Positions 6,786-8,486 of a stretch of 8,486 bases of DNA are shown here, in pieces (the stretch's first letter is position 1; the number at the start of each line of letters is the position of its first letter). A program made the position numbers and the translations under genes. Where the stretch lies: assembly GCA_905214995.1 (NCBI GenBank), contig CAJMOT010000099.1:1-8486 (forward strand). Direction: 5' to 3'. The DNA is from an uncultured bacterium. Its GTDB lineage: Bacteria; Verrucomicrobiota; Verrucomicrobiia; Opitutales; Intestinicryptomonadaceae. The notes under the pieces were generated by a model that worked only from the letters and a program-made list of their open reading frames with translations, was not told the DNA's origin and did no database searches.

Positions 6786-6896
6786 TTTCAAATCAGGAGA
6801 GGTGGCGGAGTGGCCGATCGCGCTGGTTTGCTAAACCGGTGTAGGGGCTAATACCCCTACCGTGAGTTCGAATCTCATCCTCTCCGTGATTTGAAA
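6786..6896 (+). repeat. 10-bp perfect inverted repeat flanking tRNA-Ser (leader/trailer pairing)
   Basis: TTTCAAATCA at 6786-6795 ends exactly where the tRNA begins. Its exact reverse complement TGATTTGAAA at 6887-6896 starts right after the discriminator base. In the precursor RNA these would extend the 7-bp acceptor stem to about 17 bp, interrupted only by the single unpaired G6886. Such a helix lies across the 5' RNase P site and the 3' trimming site, so it may influence processing. Confidence 0.8.
6796..6886 (+). tRNA. tRNA-Ser (anticodon GCU)
   Basis: This is a 91-nt class II tRNA. Acceptor stem GGAGAGG (6796-6802) pairs with CCTCTCC (6879-6885), and the discriminator is G6886, as expected for serine. 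The anticodon loop TTGCTAA carries GCT at 6830-6832, reading AGC and AGU. The long variable arm (TAGGGG with CCCCTA) and the T-arm GTGAG-TTCGAAT-CTCAT (6862-6878) are intact. CCA is not encoded and must be added after transcription. It heads a tandem with tRNA-Val 65 bases downstream. Confidence 0.96.
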
Positions 6897-6951
6897 ATTC
6901 TTCCGCAAACGCGACGGCAGTTTGGCTTCGATCCGCTAAAACCGCGCGAAA

Positions 6952-7028
6952 GGGGATATAGCTCAGTTGGTTAGAGCATCTGTATCACACACAGGAGGTC
7001 CTCGGTTCGAGTCCGAGTATCCCCACCA
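6952..7028 (+). tRNA. tRNA-Val (anticodon CAC)
   Basis: This is a 77-nt cloverleaf with CCA encoded (7026-7028). Acceptor GGGGATA pairs with TATCCCC, and the D-stem is GCTC/GAGC. The anticodon stem TCTGT/ACAGG encloses loop ATCACAC with CAC at 6986-6988, reading GUG. The T-arm CTCGG-TTCGAGT-CCGAG is standard. The discriminator A7025 and the anticodon A-C agree with valine identity. The leader CGCGAAA and trailer TTTGGCG are also complementary at 6 of 7 positions, a weaker echo of the tRNA-Ser pattern. Confidence 0.95.
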
Positions 7029-7040
7029 TTTGGCGAATGG

Positions 7041-7074
7041 GCGAACCGCGTTAAACATGGCGGTTCGCTTTTTT
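7041..7074 (+). terminator. Rho-independent terminator of the tRNA transcript
   Basis: GCGAACCGC (7041-7049) pairs perfectly with GCGGTTCGC (7060-7068) around a 10-nt loop. Six T (7069-7074) follow. It lies 12 bases after tRNA-Val and ends the tRNA-Ser/tRNA-Val transcript. Confidence 0.9.
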
Positions 7075-7207
7075 GCATTTTAAAGGCGGTAAATTATTTG
7101 AATGTAAAACCTGTTTAACGCCGGTTCGCGTTATCGCCTTAAGACCGTCCCGAAAATTGACCTAATTCGCTCTAAAAATCCGCGCTTTTTTCATTGGGGC
7201 GTTAAAC
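7048..7207. repeat. Three copies of the 9-mer GCGTTAAAC / GTTTAACGC
   Basis: The motif occurs at 7048-7056 (+), 7113-7121 (reverse complement) and 7199-7207 (+). The second copy continues as CGGTTCGCG, so TGTTTAACGC.GGTTCGC (7111-7127) nearly repeats, inverted, the left arm and loop of the tRNA terminator. The cluster lies exactly at the change from GC-rich chromosome to AT-rich DNA. It could be debris of an insertion junction or chance. Confidence 0.4.
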
Positions 7208-7239
7208 GCATTTTTTCTTGTTTTATATTTTAATAAATA

Positions 7240-8486
7240 TTAGTTATAGTTTATTTTATCTTTCAATCGTTGGAGTTGCAGAACCTTTGGCAAACCGGAA
7301 AGCTCGTATAAACTTCTGAAAGAGCATAGCGAAGTTTCTTCCTTCAATTTCATATTATTCAAATATTCCAATACATCATCTGACAAACTTTTTAATAAAA
7401 GAAGACGCCTTTGAAACATTGAAAATGGGATTTTGTTTTTCGCGCAATATTTCCGCATTGAAAGACCGGAAGATTCAAAGTTTATTTTGTTGCGCATAAC
7501 ACCCCGAATCCAATGGCGCTTTTGCGGCTGGCAATTAGCGCATTTTTTTTGCCCGGTGGAAATTTTAAACGGGCTTGTTATTTCCCAGTCGGGCGCGCTG
7601 CTGTGCGTGTTGAGCTTGAAGATTATATCGTATGAAGGTATCTTTTCGCGAAACTCTTCGCGTGAAAATATTTTTATGCACATCTGCCTCTTGAACCTCC
7701 CCTTTTTCGTCAGGCATTTTAATACAATCTTGTCAACGCAAAGCGACAATATTTCCCTCTTGTCTTCTTCGCTAAGATTTGCTTGTAATTCATAAAGATC
7801 TTCAAATGCGCTGTTTATTTTAGCATCGGAAATGTTCTTTCCGAGAGACATCAATTTTAGATCCTCTTCAAACTTAATGCGTTTAACCCTATTTTCTTCC
7901 AGCTCATTTCCAAGTTTTCTAATTTTGCCTTCAATATTCTCTTTCACAGCTTGATTCGCGTCAAAATTCGCCAAAAGCCCAAGCTGGGTATTTAGGTTTA
8001 CATCAAGTTTTTTAAACTCTTTCTTTAAAATCTCTAATTTTGAGCGCGTCTGATTTATATATTCCGATTTATCATCTTCAAGACCCACGCCTTTAGCGTC
8101 ATCCTTTAAAAAATACCCAATGCTCGCAAAAACGATAGGCTCTATTATATTTAACGGAATATGGGTTTTACAGTCGCAGCCCCCTCGCAAATGCTTTTTT
8201 CGGGTACAGGCGTAATAACGATAGATTTCACCTTTTCGGGCCTTTTTCCCAGACGACGCCACCGTCATATGCGCTCCGCACTCGCATCTTAGATATTTTT
8301 TTAAGGGAGTGAGTTAGATAAGACAGGAAGAAACGGAAATCTAAGTAGTATGATATGGTATAAAAATTCTTTTTAATGGAGCGTCAAGGATTTTCTTGAC
8401 AGTTTTAGGGCGTTTTTCGTAAAAATCAGGTAATGAATAATATTGTTTATAGGTGTAAATTGCCTTTGACGACGCAACGCAAGTTG
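7240..8486 (-). pseudogene. Large serine recombinase, C-terminal part, broken by two in-frame stops (5' end beyond window)
   Basis: Such proteins integrate or excise phages and integrative elements. The intact stretch is 8313-7240. It starts with a zinc beta-ribbon (YLRCECGAHMT, then CTRKKHLRGGCDC) and a Lys/Glu-rich coiled coil (about residues 66-140, counting from the Met codon at 8268). LSEEDKREILSLCVDKIVL (165-183) follows, then CANC (243-246) and a helix-turn-helix-like tail ending in LPKVLQLQRL, as in other recombinases. The Met at 8268 would cut off the CxC zinc ligands, so it is not a natural start. Upstream, the same frame meets TAA (8314-8316) and TAG (8341-8343), then is open for 47 codons to the edge. 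There TVKKILDAPLKRIFIPY lines up with the conserved end of the recombinase domain (TVRRILxNPLYxG type), but lacks its Tyr and Gly. The linker is shorter than usual. The catalytic serine domain is not in the window. It is AT-rich unlike its neighbours, hence probably acquired and decaying. Confidence 0.7.

Noticed and set aside
8383..8400. Palindrome GTCAAG-N6-CTTGAC as an operator
   Set aside because: On the - strand it encodes VKKILD of the recombinase-like domain, so it is better explained as coding sequence; no promoter can be firmly placed beside it.
8396..8486. TTGACA (8396-8401) with TAAAAA 18 bases later and an ATG at 8433, as a promoter for a + strand gene leaving the window
   Set aside because: The - strand recombinase frame through the same bases aligns with a known domain. 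Only 18 codons of the + strand frame are visible, so there is not enough support.
1..8486. CRISPR array or phage defence cluster
   Set aside because: No regularly spaced repeats and no cas, nuclease, toxin or reverse transcriptase genes are visible on either strand.

Overview
The window reads as chromosomal DNA of a GC-rich, Gram-negative bacterium, most plausibly Verrucomicrobiota (PVC group). The pointers are a PEP-CTERM sorting tail, an outer-membrane OprB-type porin, and a membrane-anchored YkuE/YaeI-like phosphoesterase. Start codons mostly lack Shine-Dalgarno sequences. The taxonomic call is an inference; no rRNA gene is present to settle it.

Left part, + strand (1-3436): the C-terminal tail of a PEP-CTERM surface protein and a strong terminator come first. 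A compact gene set follows: trpS (tryptophanyl-tRNA synthetase), an unrecognised membrane-anchored coiled-coil protein, and hisF. The gaps are 10 and 3 nt, so these three are probably one operon joining tRNA charging, histidine biosynthesis and an envelope-associated protein.

Middle part, - strand (3720-6010): a two-gene operon holds a metallophosphoesterase followed by an OprB-like carbohydrate porin, overlapping by ATGA. It converges on hisF across about 280 bp of small repeats and hairpins. About 780 bp upstream of this operon contain no convincing protein gene, but do contain a terminator-like hairpin with no obvious gene in front of it.

Right part (6786-8486): tRNA-Ser(GCU) and tRNA-Val(CAC) lie in tandem on the + strand, followed by a terminator. 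The 5' leader and 3' trailer of tRNA-Ser are perfectly complementary over 10 bp. Just after the terminator the DNA turns AT-rich and carries the C-terminal half of a large serine recombinase on the - strand. Its reading frame is broken by two stops and runs off the right edge. This looks like the decaying end of a mobile element beside the tRNA genes.

I do not see a clearly new multi-gene system. The best leads are the tRNA-Ser leader/trailer pairing, the broken recombinase island, the phosphoesterase-porin pair (possible LpxG-type lipid A enzyme), and the uncharacterised coiled-coil protein between trpS and hisF.
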